From: Actinomycetes bacterium
Lineage (GTDB): Bacteria > Actinomycetota > Actinomycetes > Propionibacteriales > Propionibacteriaceae
DNA: 31,691 bases
Direction: 5' to 3'
Assembly: GCA_023393755.1 (NCBI GenBank)
Contig: JAEXCA010000010.1
Coordinates: 1-31,691, forward strand
Shown here: positions 15,263 through 23,186 of the stretch, piece by piece
Position numbering within the stretch: the first letter of the stretch is position 1
Layout: every line of letters begins with the position of its first letter
Translations under genes and position numbers: made by a program
Notes under the pieces: generated by a model
What the model was told of the DNA's origin: nothing
Seen by the model: the letters and a program-made list of their open reading frames with translations, nothing else
Databases searched by the model: none

Positions 15263-16096
15263 GTGAGCATCATTGTCGCCGCCCACAACGAGGAGAAGAT
15301 CCTCGGCGCCACTCTGGATACGCTCGTCTCGGGTTCCCCGGACTGCGAGATCATCGTAGTGCCGAACGGCTGCACCGACCGTACCGCGGACGTCGCCCGC
15401 TCCCGCCCGGGCGTGGTGGTGGTGGAGGTCGAACAGGGCGGCAAGCCGCTCGCTCTGAACGCCGGCGAGGCGGTGGCCACCTCCTTCCCGCGCATCTACC
15501 TCGACGCTGACATCCAGGTACCGGCCGGCGGTGTGGCCGCGCTCGCCGCGGCCCTGGACCAGCCGGGCGTCCTGGCCGCCGTCCCCCACCGGGTGCTCGA
15601 CACGGCTGGCAGACCCTGGCCGGTTCGGGCCTACTTCGCAATCAACGAGCGACTCCCGGTGTTCCGGGAGGGGCTCTTCGGACGAGGGATGATCGCGCTG
15701 TCGGCGCAGGGCAGGGCACGTTTCGGCGAGTTCCCGACCATGGTGGCCGACGATCTCTTCATCGATTCGCTCTTCGAGAAGGCCGAGAAGGCCCATGTCC
15801 GGTCGGTCGCGGTCACTGTCGAAACACCGTTCAGCACCGGCGACCTGCTCCGCCGGCTGGTTCGGGTGCGGCGGGGCAACGCCGCCATGCGGGCGGCGGG
15901 GGCAACCGGCCAGGTGGAGGCCTCGGTGCGGCCGGCGGATCGCTGGTCCTGGCTACGCGATGTCGTCGCCCGTGAGCCGCGGCTCGCCCCGGCCGGCCTG
16001 GTCTATGCCGCCATCACGGTTGTCGCAGCGCTGCGCGCCCGGCGGGGACCGCTCACCGCGATGACCTGGGGGCGGGACGAGTCCACCCGCAAGTAG
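15263..16096 (+). CDS. Glycosyltransferase family 2
   Basis: About 277 residues with a GT-A fold: VSIIVAAHNEEKILGATLDTL opens the domain. GCTDRTADVA and GGKPLALNAGEAVA follow, and YLDADIQVP is the D-x-D metal site. VADDLFIDSLFE is the likely catalytic-base region. It lacks long membrane segments and should act in the cytoplasm on a lipid-linked acceptor. The start is uncertain: GTG at 15263 and TTG at 15260 are adjacent and share the GAAAGGGCGGA stretch at 15242-15252. A start further upstream would add sequence unlike the family. It is probably co-transcribed with the pyruvyl transferase 70 bases downstream. Confidence 0.82.
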   Translation: MSIIVAAHNEEKILGATLDTLVSGSPDCEIIVVPNGCTDRTADVARSRPGVVVVEVEQGGKPLALNAGEAVATSFPRIYLDADIQVPAGGVAALAAALDQPGVLAAVPHRVLDTAGRPWPVRAYFAINERLPVFREGLFGRGMIALSAQGRARFGEFPTMVADDLFIDSLFEKAEKAHVRSVAVTVETPFSTGDLLRRLVRVRRGNAAMRAAGATGQVEASVRPADRWSWLRDVVAREPRLAPAGLVYAAITVVAALRARRGPLTAMTWGRDESTRK

Positions 16097-16166
16097 CCGG
16101 TCCGCAGACCGTTCGAGTACTCTCGGCGGTGATCGGGTCGGGACCGGACGAGGGGGAGGCAGAAGC

Positions 16167-17336
16167 TTGAAGGTCGGTTTCCTTGGCATCCAGTGTGACA
16201 CCGCCAACCTGGGACTGGCCGCATTGGCGTACGCCGGCCTCCGACTGGTGGCCGAAGCACTGCCGTCCGCGACCGAGTTCGTTCTCTTCTCGATCAACTC
16301 CGAAGTCGAACTGAAGCGCATGCAGGACACCCTCGAACTCCACGACAAGGTGATCCGGGCCGTGCCGTTCTATCACAAGCGCCCGCGGGCCATGCTGAAC
16401 TCCCTTCGGGAGATCGCCAGCTGCGACGTGGTGATCGACTTCACCGGCGGTGACAGCTTCTCCGACATCTACGGCATTGCCCGACTGGTACGCAAGCTGT
16501 TCCACAAGCAGTTGGTCATCTCAGCCCGCACCCCGCTGGTCCTCGCTCCGCAGACCTACGGCCCGCTCAAGCATCGGATCAGCCGGCCTTGGTTCCGTCA
16601 TGTGGTGAACCGGGCGGCGCTGGTGTTCACTCGCGACGACCTTTCCGCTGACTTCCTCCATGACCTCACCAAGCGTGAAGTGGTGGTCGCCACGGACGTG
16701 GCAGTGATGCTGCCCTGGGACGAGGGACTGTATGAGTTCGACCAGGACGGTCCGGCCAGAATCGCAGTGAACGTCTCTGGCCTGCTGTGGGTCGGCGGCT
16801 ACACCGGCGACAACCAGTTCCGCCTCACCGCCGACTACCGGACCTACTGCCGCGAGCTCGTGTCGTCGCTGCTCACGGCCGGACACGAGGTGCACCTGGT
16901 TTCCCACGTGCTGTCGCGCCCGTGGGAGCGGGGTGAGGAGGACGACGTCAGAGCCGCCCGCGAGCTCCACGCCGAGTATCCCGCCTGCGTGCTCGCCCCT
17001 GCCTTCGCCAGCCCCACCGAGGCAAAGTCCTACATCTCGAGGATGGATGCCTTCGTCGGCGCCCGGATGCATGCGACCATCGCGGCCTTCACCTCCGGTG
17101 TCCCCACGGTGCCGGTCGCCTACAGCCGGAAGTTCGCCGGCTTCTTCGGCAATCTCGGCTACCCGGTTCTGGTCGATCTCAACACCAGTTCGACCGATGA
17201 GGCGATCACCTCCACCCTGGATCAGCTGGCCGATCTCGATCGGCTGCGCGCGTTGGCGAAGCCCGCCAACGCGACGGCACTCAGCCGGATCGAGAGGTTC
17301 CGCGATCGGCTCGTCTCCCTGGCAGCCGGCCGCTGA
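16167..17336 (+). CDS. Polysaccharide pyruvyl transferase family protein
   Basis: A 389-residue protein starting at a TTG (16167) with a strong AGGGGGAGG at 16151-16159. The N-terminal MKVGFLGIQCDTANLGLAAL and CDVVIDFTGGDSFSD blocks, LAPQTYGP, and the C-terminal FVGARMHATIAAFTSGVPTV followed by YSRKFAGFF are typical of the pyruvyl transferase family. The RMH and YS.K residues belong to the donor site. The enzyme would add a pyruvate ketal from phosphoenolpyruvate to a sugar of the repeat unit, giving an acidic glycan. Some family members instead reduce or modify other groups. The gene ends 3 bases before the convergent beta-helix lipoprotein gene. Confidence 0.87.
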   Translation: MKVGFLGIQCDTANLGLAALAYAGLRLVAEALPSATEFVLFSINSEVELKRMQDTLELHDKVIRAVPFYHKRPRAMLNSLREIASCDVVIDFTGGDSFSDIYGIARLVRKLFHKQLVISARTPLVLAPQTYGPLKHRISRPWFRHVVNRAALVFTRDDLSADFLHDLTKREVVVATDVAVMLPWDEGLYEFDQDGPARIAVNVSGLLWVGGYTGDNQFRLTADYRTYCRELVSSLLTAGHEVHLVSHVLSRPWERGEEDDVRAARELHAEYPACVLAPAFASPTEAKSYISRMDAFVGARMHATIAAFTSGVPTVPVAYSRKFAGFFGNLGYPVLVDLNTSSTDEAITSTLDQLADLDRLRALAKPANATALSRIERFRDRLVSLAAGR

Positions 17337-17339
17337 CCG

Positions 17340-18332
17340 CTACTCGCCGTCGATCGGCCGCCCGTTCTCGTGCCACACGTTGCCGGAACTGACATTCCCG
17401 GGCGCGTTCTTGTCGAACTGTCCCAACGCCCGCGACTTCCCGCACTCCGGTTCATAGACCGTGGAGAACCGGTTGTCGAGGATCCGGATGTCATGCGTCT
17501 GGTCGCCGTGGTCATGGCTTCGCCCGCCCCGTAGGCAGATCGATCCTCCGGCGAACACATTGCCCTGAACCAGCGCGTCGGTGACGGGTTCGCTGTCGCT
17601 GTACAGGTTCAGGGCCGAGGAGCACCCGGAGTCGACACAGATGAAGGTGTTACCGGTGATGGTGAATCCGCTGCCGCCGTGTGTGCTGAACGCGGTCCGG
17701 TGCGCCCCCGGCTGCGTCCGGTTCGAGTACACATAGGAGTCCTTGATGGTCAGCTGGCCCTGGGTCAGGATGCCGCGACCGGCGTTCACAACCTTGACGT
17801 GGTCGAAAACGTGACCGCCGGCGCAACGCTGATAGACCGCCCAGTCGATATCGCCGGCCTTGCTCATGTCCACCTCGGTGTACTCGATGCGCACGTTCGC
17901 AGGACAGACCTCCATCCCCTGGCCGATATCGAGCGCGTACCTGCCGGCTCCCCTCACCAGGACGTCCCTCACCGTCACGTTGTTGTGCCCGATCTCAAGG
18001 CGGCCGTTGACGCAGACGTTCTCGATGACCTCGCCATCGTGCGTGCTCTTCAGCCCACCGTCGACGGTGGTGGTGCACTCCTGGCGCGGGCCGGTGTTGC
18101 ATTCGTTGGCGTAGCCGACCAGGTCTGGCAGCGGAAACCCGGCTTCATCGACAGTCCTGGGCTGACACCCGTCCACCGACGGCGGCATGGGTGACGGCGA
18201 CTCGGTGGGCGGCGTCGTGGCTGTGCAGGCGACCAGGAAGGTGAGCGGTGCGAGCAACAGCACCAGCACGCTTCTGGCGGAGTTGCGCGGGGTGAACGGC
18301 CTTGGCCGGCTGACGGCTGCAGAGGTGTTCAT
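17340..18332 (-). CDS. Beta-helix lipoprotein
   Basis: A 330-residue exported protein. Residues 21-36 form a lipoprotein signal with lipobox LVAC and Cys36, followed by a Thr/Pro/Ser-rich stretch. The rest shows short repeating beta-strand units (for example VTVRDVLVRGAGRYALDIG, FTITGNTFICVDSGCSSALNLY, ALVQGNVFAGGSICLRGG) typical of a right-handed parallel beta-helix. Such folds bind or cleave polysaccharides; no catalytic residues can be assigned. The final part, IRILDNRFS...CGKSRALGQFD...PGNVSSGNVWHENG, closely parallels the end of the next gene (18475). ATG at 18332 is chosen for its signal peptide; it lacks a clear ribosome-binding site. Confidence 0.85.
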   Translation of the reverse strand: MNTSAAVSRPRPFTPRNSARSVLVLLLAPLTFLVACTATTPPTESPSPMPPSVDGCQPRTVDEAGFPLPDLVGYANECNTGPRQECTTTVDGGLKSTHDGEVIENVCVNGRLEIGHNNVTVRDVLVRGAGRYALDIGQGMEVCPANVRIEYTEVDMSKAGDIDWAVYQRCAGGHVFDHVKVVNAGRGILTQGQLTIKDSYVYSNRTQPGAHRTAFSTHGGSGFTITGNTFICVDSGCSSALNLYSDSEPVTDALVQGNVFAGGSICLRGGRSHDHGDQTHDIRILDNRFSTVYEPECGKSRALGQFDKNAPGNVSSGNVWHENGRPIDGE

Positions 18333-18342
18333 GGTGGGACGA

Positions 18343-18370
18343 ATTCTACCGCAGGCTCCCAGCCGGTCAC
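18343..18370 (-). promoter_or_regulatory. Candidate promoter of the beta-helix lipoprotein gene
   Basis: On the minus strand GTGACC (18365-18370) and TAGAAT (18343-18348) are separated by 16 bases. TAGAAT ends only 10 bases before the ATG at 18332. If it is used, the mRNA would be nearly leaderless, which would agree with the missing ribosome-binding site. Confidence 0.45.
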
Positions 18371-18420
18371 CGGGCGGCCTTTTCAGGTCCTCGCCGGCAT
18401 CGTGTCCCGCCACGACGAAG

Positions 18421-18450
18421 GAGGCCTTCGAGCCGCAACTCGAAGGCCTC
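18421..18450 (-). terminator. Perfect 12-bp hairpin terminator after the DUF4082/beta-helix gene
   Basis: GAGGCCTTCGAG (18421-18432) pairs perfectly with CTCGAAGGCCTC (18439-18450) around a 6-base loop. It lies 24 bases beyond the stop of the minus-strand gene at 18475. The following minus-strand sequence is only modestly T-rich. It separates the two beta-helix genes, so they are probably transcribed independently. Confidence 0.75.
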
Positions 18451-18474
18451 CGCCGATTTCCTACGCCAGCCGGG

Positions 18475-19974
18475 CTAGCTCAGGGGCGTTCCGTCGTCCC
18501 AGACGTTGCCCGACCACTGGTTGCCCGGACGGCTGGCATCGAAGTGCGCGACCGCGCCGTTCTTGCCGCACCTGCCGGTCGCGCCCTTGGTGAACACATT
18601 GTTGATGAATCGGATGTCGCGTGCCTGGTCGCCGTAGGGCTTGTCTCCGTTCGCCCCGGACGACCCGCCGTAGGCGCACATCGAGGCCTGGCCACCGAGG
18701 TCGCCGATGAAGAGGTTGTTCTCGATCAGGTTGTTCTGCACCGGCGCGAAGTCGCCGTAGCCGGTGAGGGAAGCCGAGCAGCCACGGCTGGCCGCCTCAC
18801 AGATCAGGGTGTTGTGCCGGAAAGTGCCGTTCTGCTCCATCCGGATCCCGCTGAAGTGATCGCTGTTGCCGGCACCCGAGCTCTGCTTGTGAACCAGCGA
18901 ATCCTCGACGACACAGTTGTACTTGCAGTAGATGGACCGACGGCCTCCGGTCACCTCGACCCTGGTGGCGTGGAAGTTGCCCATCATGATCCCGGTGGCC
19001 CCCGGATCCTGGATGTGCACCTCGCTGTCGGTGATGGTGAAGGAGTAGTTGCTGGACTTCGGATCCCGCAGGAGCACCTCACCGTTGATCCGGGTGTTCA
19101 CGATCTTCACATCGGAGGCCTCGATGGTCAGGGTGCCGTTGACGATCTTGTTGCGGATCTCGGTGCCGTTCGCGGTGATCGTCCGCGGGCCCGTGTAGTC
19201 GGTCAGCGTCTCTCCGGCCGGCACACCGGTGTTGCTCGTGCTCGGCCAGCCCGACGAAGGCTGCGAGGGACGGCTGGGCGTGGTCGGCGACGGAGCCGGC
19301 GAGGGCTTGGCCGGCGGAGAGACATCCGCCCCGGTGTTGGGCGTGAAGACGACATCGACGAGGTAGCTGGAGGTGGTCTTCTTCTTCGGCCGCTTGCTCT
19401 TCTTGCTGTTGGTGAAGACGCCGCCCTTCTTCGCAACGGTGATCCCACTCGAGGTGCGCTTCTTGGCGTAGTAGCCGCGGGTGGCGGCGAACCGGCCGTC
19501 ACTGGCCAGATACGAGGCGGTGTACGTCTTGCCCTTCTGAACCGCCACCGGCTCGGACAGGCTCACGGTCTGCCAGCCGACCTTGGTCGACTTGCTGAAG
19601 GTGGCCCGGGCGAGGAGCTTGCCATCGGGGCCCCACAGCGACGCGACGTACGCCTTCTTCTGCTTCTTCGAACGGTAGAACTGCAGAGCGGTGACAGTAC
19701 CGTCGCTGGACGTGGTGAACCTCACGCCGAGATTCACCGACCGCTTCGAACTCACCGCCTTGGTCTTGGGCTTCGCCTTCGAGGAATGAACACCGACGGC
19801 CTTCGCTGACCCGCCGGTCGGCACGGCAACCGGCTGCTGGGCGGGCAACGGCGTGGCTTCAGCCAAGCTCCCGCCGAGCATGCTCACGGCCACCAGGGCG
19901 GCGGCGGAGGTCAACGCCCGCCAGCGAGCTGGTCGGGCAGGCCTGCCGGCGGATTGCGGGAGTTGGTTGGGCAT
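18475..19974 (-). CDS. Secreted DUF4082 plus beta-helix protein
   Basis: A 499-residue exported protein. A twin-Arg-poor signal peptide covers residues about 15-40 (ALTSAAALVAVSMLGGSLAEA). Residues about 78-212 look like a DUF4082 domain: VNLGVRFTTSSDGTVTALQFYR, SLWGPDGKLLARATF, GWQTVSLSEPVAVQKG, YTASYLASDGRFA. It contains a Lys-rich insert near 186-201. A Pro/Ser linker (218-245) leads to a parallel beta-helix (260-499) whose end, GNQWSGNVWDDGTPLS, matches the neighbouring lipoprotein. Paired cysteines in the helix suggest disulfides. DUF4082 is often found in secreted carbohydrate-active proteins, so binding or processing of the polysaccharide is likely but unproven. AGGAGA lies 6 bases before the ATG. 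Confidence 0.86.
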   Translation of the reverse strand: MPNQLPQSAGRPARPARWRALTSAAALVAVSMLGGSLAEATPLPAQQPVAVPTGGSAKAVGVHSSKAKPKTKAVSSKRSVNLGVRFTTSSDGTVTALQFYRSKKQKKAYVASLWGPDGKLLARATFSKSTKVGWQTVSLSEPVAVQKGKTYTASYLASDGRFAATRGYYAKKRTSSGITVAKKGGVFTNSKKSKRPKKKTTSSYLVDVVFTPNTGADVSPPAKPSPAPSPTTPSRPSQPSSGWPSTSNTGVPAGETLTDYTGPRTITANGTEIRNKIVNGTLTIEASDVKIVNTRINGEVLLRDPKSSNYSFTITDSEVHIQDPGATGIMMGNFHATRVEVTGGRRSIYCKYNCVVEDSLVHKQSSGAGNSDHFSGIRMEQNGTFRHNTLICEAASRGCSASLTGYGDFAPVQNNLIENNLFIGDLGGQASMCAYGGSSGANGDKPYGDQARDIRFINNVFTKGATGRCGKNGAVAHFDASRPGNQWSGNVWDDGTPLS

Positions 19975-20042
19975 TCGGTCTCCTGAGTGGTTCTCTTGAC
20001 TTATTGCGTCACTCCTCCCCCAAGAAGCGATCCCTGAGAAAA

Positions 20043-20071
20043 GATTAAGAAAAAACCCATCCTGCGTCAAG
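20043..20071 (-). promoter_or_regulatory. Strong sigma70-like promoter of the DUF4082/beta-helix gene
   Basis: On the minus strand TTGACG (20066-20071) and TAATCT (20043-20048) are 17 bases apart, with a T6 run in the spacer. This predicts a start near 20036 and a leader of about 60 bases. The leader contains CTTGGGGGAG (minus strand, 20015-20024), a 10-mer also found in the leader of the surface-protein gene. Confidence 0.75.
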
Positions 20072-20076
20072 TTAGG

Positions 20077-20100
20077 CGGTCCCCCGGCGGGGGGACCGCT
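20077..20100. repeat. Perfect 10-bp inverted repeat upstream of the -35 box
   Basis: GCGGTCCCCC (20077-20086) and GGGGGACCGC (20091-20100) flank a 4-base loop. It lies 5 bases upstream of the -35 box of the minus-strand promoter and about 118 bases before the divergent acyltransferase gene. No gene ends here, so an operator is more likely than a terminator. Confidence 0.5.
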
Positions 20101-20217
20101 CCGTCCAGGGCCCGCCGGACTCGCCACCGGGCCCACCGTCCGTCCGGAGGACGTTCCGACAGGACTGTGGATAGGGTGTCTGGCACACCACCATTCGGTT
20201 CCATCGAGGGGCAACAC

Positions 20218-20862
20218 ATGTTATCGATCGGGTCACTCGCGAAGCGGATCCGACGGCGGCTGGGTCGCGGTCGCTCGTCGTCGGGCCTTCCCCCGGCCGA
20301 GCGCCTGGACGAGCGTGCCGATCTGAAGCAGTTCTCGATCGGCCGCTACAGCTGGGGCCACCTCTCGGTGTCGAACCGGACACCGGGGGCCAGCCTCGAG
20401 GTGGGGCAGTTCTGTTCCTTCGCCTACGGCGTTCACATCCTCCTTGGTGGGGAGCACCGGACCGACTTCGTCTCCACGTACCGGTTCCCGGCCTACGCCG
20501 AGTTCCGGGAGAAGGCCAGCCAACTGGCGACGGCGACCAGCACCAGCCACGGCTCGGTCCGGATCGGCAACGACGTGTGGATCGGCACCGAAGCCATGGT
20601 CCTGTCCGGTGTGACCATCGGCGATGGCGCGGTCATCGGAGCGGGCAGCGTGGTCCGCCAGGACGTTCCCGCCTACGCGGTCGTCGCCGGGAACCCCGGA
20701 CGGGTCGCCGGCTACCGGTTCCCGGCCGACCAGATCCAGGCCCTGTTGAGGATCGCCTGGTGGGATTGGCCGATCGAGAGGATCAACGACACGCTCGAAC
20801 TGATCATGTCGGACGACATCCAGCGCTTCATCGACGCCCACGACCCGGGACCGGCCGACTGA
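20218..20862 (+). CDS. Hexapeptide-repeat (CatB/LbH-type) acyltransferase
   Basis: A 214-residue left-handed beta-helix acetyltransferase. Repeats and signature segments are VGQFCSFAYGVHILLGGEHRTDFVSTYRF (with the likely catalytic His in GGEH) and VRIGNDVWIGTEAMVLSGVTIGDGAVIGAGSVVRQDVPAYAVVAGNPGRV. The family transfers acetyl from acetyl-CoA to sugars or antibiotics. Inside this locus O-acetylation of a sugar precursor or repeat unit is the best guess; a xenobiotic acetyltransferase annotation would reflect the family name only. The ATG at 20218 has GAGGGG 6 bases upstream. Confidence 0.88.
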   Translation: MLSIGSLAKRIRRRLGRGRSSSGLPPAERLDERADLKQFSIGRYSWGHLSVSNRTPGASLEVGQFCSFAYGVHILLGGEHRTDFVSTYRFPAYAEFREKASQLATATSTSHGSVRIGNDVWIGTEAMVLSGVTIGDGAVIGAGSVVRQDVPAYAVVAGNPGRVAGYRFPADQIQALLRIAWWDWPIERINDTLELIMSDDIQRFIDAHDPGPAD

Positions 20863-20909
20863 GCCACGAACCGGCCGGCATGACGCCACCCGGTCTCCGC
20901 TCCGTCAGG

Positions 20910-21758
20910 TCACCAGGTGACCCTGCGGCCGAGGGCTCGCTGAACCCGCTTGCGCAGGTTCCTCGCCTTCAGCCGCCACCCGGTGTGGTACTTGACCTCG
21001 AAGGGTGTCTGCTGGAGCAGGATCGCGCTCTCCACGAGTTGCGCGGTCCATTCCTCCACCGTGTTGATGCCGTTCGCCTGCGCCGAGAGCGGTAGCCGCG
21101 CCGCGAGGTCCTCGTCGGTCCGGATCAGGGTGTGCGGAGATCGCGGATCGTCCATGTGCTCTTCGGGCACGAACGGGTAGTAGAAGCCGTTCACCGCCCC
21201 CGCGGTCGCCAGTCGCAGACAGAACCCGGAGAAGGACTCGTCGGCTCGGAGCCCTCCGGCCTTCACCACCAGATCGCGCCGCAGCAGATACCCGGACCCC
21301 TGAACCCAGGGGTTGCGAAGCAGCCTGTGCCCGCCCGGGAAGCTCTGTATCTTCCGGTTGGCCAACTCGGGCCGGAAGTCCTCCTCCGGATGGCGCCAAC
21401 TGCCCACCACCCCCAGCTGAGGGATGTCCTGATGCGCCCGGGCGAAGGTGTCCAGCCAACCCGGCGCCACCAGGCAGTCGTCATCCACCTTCGATACGTA
21501 GTCGGCGTTCGACTCCTGCCACAGCCAGTTGGTCGGCTCCCGAAGTCGGACGTTCTCGCGGGAATGGTGGAACTTTGCCACCCGCGGGTCCTGGACGAAC
21601 GGGCGCAGCGCCTCCAGGGTGGCCTCGTCATCGCCGTTGTGCCACAACCAGACCCGGTCGTCTTCGCCTAGGGTGTCCAGCAACCTCGGGATGCTCAGGT
21701 GCAGGTAGCCGGCGCTCTTGTAGGTGATCATGACGATCTCTGCCCTCGGGCCCGCCAT
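20910..21758 (-). CDS. Glycosyltransferase family 2-like protein
   Basis: A 282-residue protein. IVMITYKSAGYLHLSIPRLL begins the domain. VWLWHNGDDEATLEAL occupies the place of the nucleotide-binding block, and YVSKVDDDCLVAPGW holds the Asp triad expected to bind metal and nucleotide sugar. GSGYLLRRDLVVKAGG and FSGFCLRLATAGAVN follow as in acceptor-binding segments. The C-terminus is basic (LKARNLRKRVQRALGRR) and may touch the membrane. AGGAG upstream supports the ATG at 21758 rather than the GTG at 21791. It lies 69 bases after the nucleotidyltransferase-like gene on the same strand. Confidence 0.83.
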   Translation of the reverse strand: MAGPRAEIVMITYKSAGYLHLSIPRLLDTLGEDDRVWLWHNGDDEATLEALRPFVQDPRVAKFHHSRENVRLREPTNWLWQESNADYVSKVDDDCLVAPGWLDTFARAHQDIPQLGVVGSWRHPEEDFRPELANRKIQSFPGGHRLLRNPWVQGSGYLLRRDLVVKAGGLRADESFSGFCLRLATAGAVNGFYYPFVPEEHMDDPRSPHTLIRTDEDLAARLPLSAQANGINTVEEWTAQLVESAILLQQTPFEVKYHTGWRLKARNLRKRVQRALGRRVTW

Positions 21759-21827
21759 CCCGTTCTCCTTCTTCCCGCTGCTGTGGGACACACCGTACCC
21801 GAGATGCCCAGGCGCGGCTCACCGCTG

Positions 21828-22949
21828 TCAGCGCTGGCGCTCCACCTCGGCCAGGAAGGCCTGGACGGTCTCGGGCCGAGCGGGGATCCGGTCCTGCCGG
21901 GCTGCCGGTGGCCTGATCCGGTGGAACACCCCCTGGACGGCGTTCCGCACCACCGCCGCTCCCGTGGCGGCCAGTCCTGGACGGAGGGCGCGCGCGACCA
22001 GCCGGGCGAATCCGTGCTCCGATCGCACCGTGGCCACGGGCGTCACGCGATCGACGGCCGACAGGAACGCCCGCAGCCCTCCGGGCACCCCCAGCAGAGT
22101 GGCGAGGTCCGCCGGAACGGGGGTGTCCAGCAACGCCCGCGAGCGGGAGAGCACCAACCACACCTGCGCACCCGCCCGCCACTCCTTGGCCCGGGCCGCC
22201 AACTGCGTCCAGTCGGTGACCTGGCGGGCGAGGGCATCGGCGTCCACCAACTGCAGCAACCGGTTGGCTCCATCGAGGGAGGAGTGCACACAGACATGGA
22301 CGAGCGCGTCGAGCGGGTCGAGCGCCGGCACCTCAGCCAACCCCAGGGAGACGGTCGTCCTGCGCTCGATCAACGACTCGACCGGAATGCTGAACCGGAT
22401 GCGCCGCGATTCCAGGTTGATCATCGACCAGTGAAGGTCGACTCCAAGGCCGAACGGACTCAACCAGTGCATTTCACCCGGCAACGGCCGGGCGGCGAGC
22501 ATGTCGTCGTAGTCCAGCAGCTTCCAGCCGGCCGCCGCGAGACGCTCGCAGGCACTCCGCAACGAGGCCGGGGCGACGAGCGCGTCGATGTCGGTGAAGG
22601 TGCGAAGGCCGGGCGCCGGGTGTGCCGTCAGAGAGAGCACAGCGCCCTTGAAGGTGAGCCACCGGATGTCGTCCAGCACCCGCCCGAGCTCACCGAGCAC
22701 CAGGGGGGCCGCGAGGTTTCGTCCGAAGGCATCGTCACGGTCCTGCCGGACGAGCTCTGAGACGGCGGGAGCCGGCTCTCGCGTGGCGATGTGCACCAGC
22801 GGCGCTACTCGATGCAGCCGGCTGGCCACCACCAGCTCAGCTACTTCCGCAGCGGTCAGCTCGCCGTCGACCCATCCCCCTCGGCAGGCCAGGGTGAGCG
22901 CAGCTGACACACGGGATGAGGAGGCGGGGGCGAATCGCTGCAGGCCCAT
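21828..22949 (-). CDS. Nucleotidyltransferase-like protein of polysaccharide loci (NTP_transf_5 type)
   Basis: A 373-residue protein. WLTFKGAVLSLTAHP, then GLRTFTDIDALV, match the K-G...R..D-x-D pattern of this nucleotidyltransferase-fold family. A helical region with DLHWSMINLE and DALVHVCVHSSLDG follows. These proteins are common in capsule and exopolysaccharide loci and also beside RiPP and asparagine-synthase genes. As far as I know, the reaction of most members is not established. GAGGAGC lies 4-5 bases before the ATG at 22949. It is divergent from the asparagine-synthase-like gene at 23187. Confidence 0.8.
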   Translation of the reverse strand: MGLQRFAPASSSRVSAALTLACRGGWVDGELTAAEVAELVVASRLHRVAPLVHIATREPAPAVSELVRQDRDDAFGRNLAAPLVLGELGRVLDDIRWLTFKGAVLSLTAHPAPGLRTFTDIDALVAPASLRSACERLAAAGWKLLDYDDMLAARPLPGEMHWLSPFGLGVDLHWSMINLESRRIRFSIPVESLIERRTTVSLGLAEVPALDPLDALVHVCVHSSLDGANRLLQLVDADALARQVTDWTQLAARAKEWRAGAQVWLVLSRSRALLDTPVPADLATLLGVPGGLRAFLSAVDRVTPVATVRSEHGFARLVARALRPGLAATGAAVVRNAVQGVFHRIRPPAARQDRIPARPETVQAFLAEVERQR

Positions 22950-23186
22950 CGGTGCTCCTCACTACTGACCGTGGACTCCGCCACCGTGGAACGTACGAAC
23001 GGCGCTGGGGGACCGGTCAAACCACCGGTACCGTAGCGCAAGAAAGTGACCCTGAGCGGATCACACCGCCGCCGGTCCCAGCACGTCGGCCGACCACGAA
23101 CCGGACTGGCACGAGAAGACCGGTGGTCTCGCAGACCGGACCCATATAGTGGTGCGGCAGATCACGCCAGCACTGAGGGGTGTCCC

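Noticed and set aside
13909..15495. 528-codon version of the FrhB-like protein
   Set aside because: The extra N-terminal part lies opposite the GT2 gene at 15263 and has Ser/Thr-rich shadow composition; the ATG at 15141 has GGGGGAG upstream and starts just before the cysteine cluster.
23117..23129. AGACC-GGT-GGTCT inverted repeat before the asparagine-synthase-like gene
   Set aside because: Five-base arms with a three-base centre are expected by chance in GC-rich DNA.
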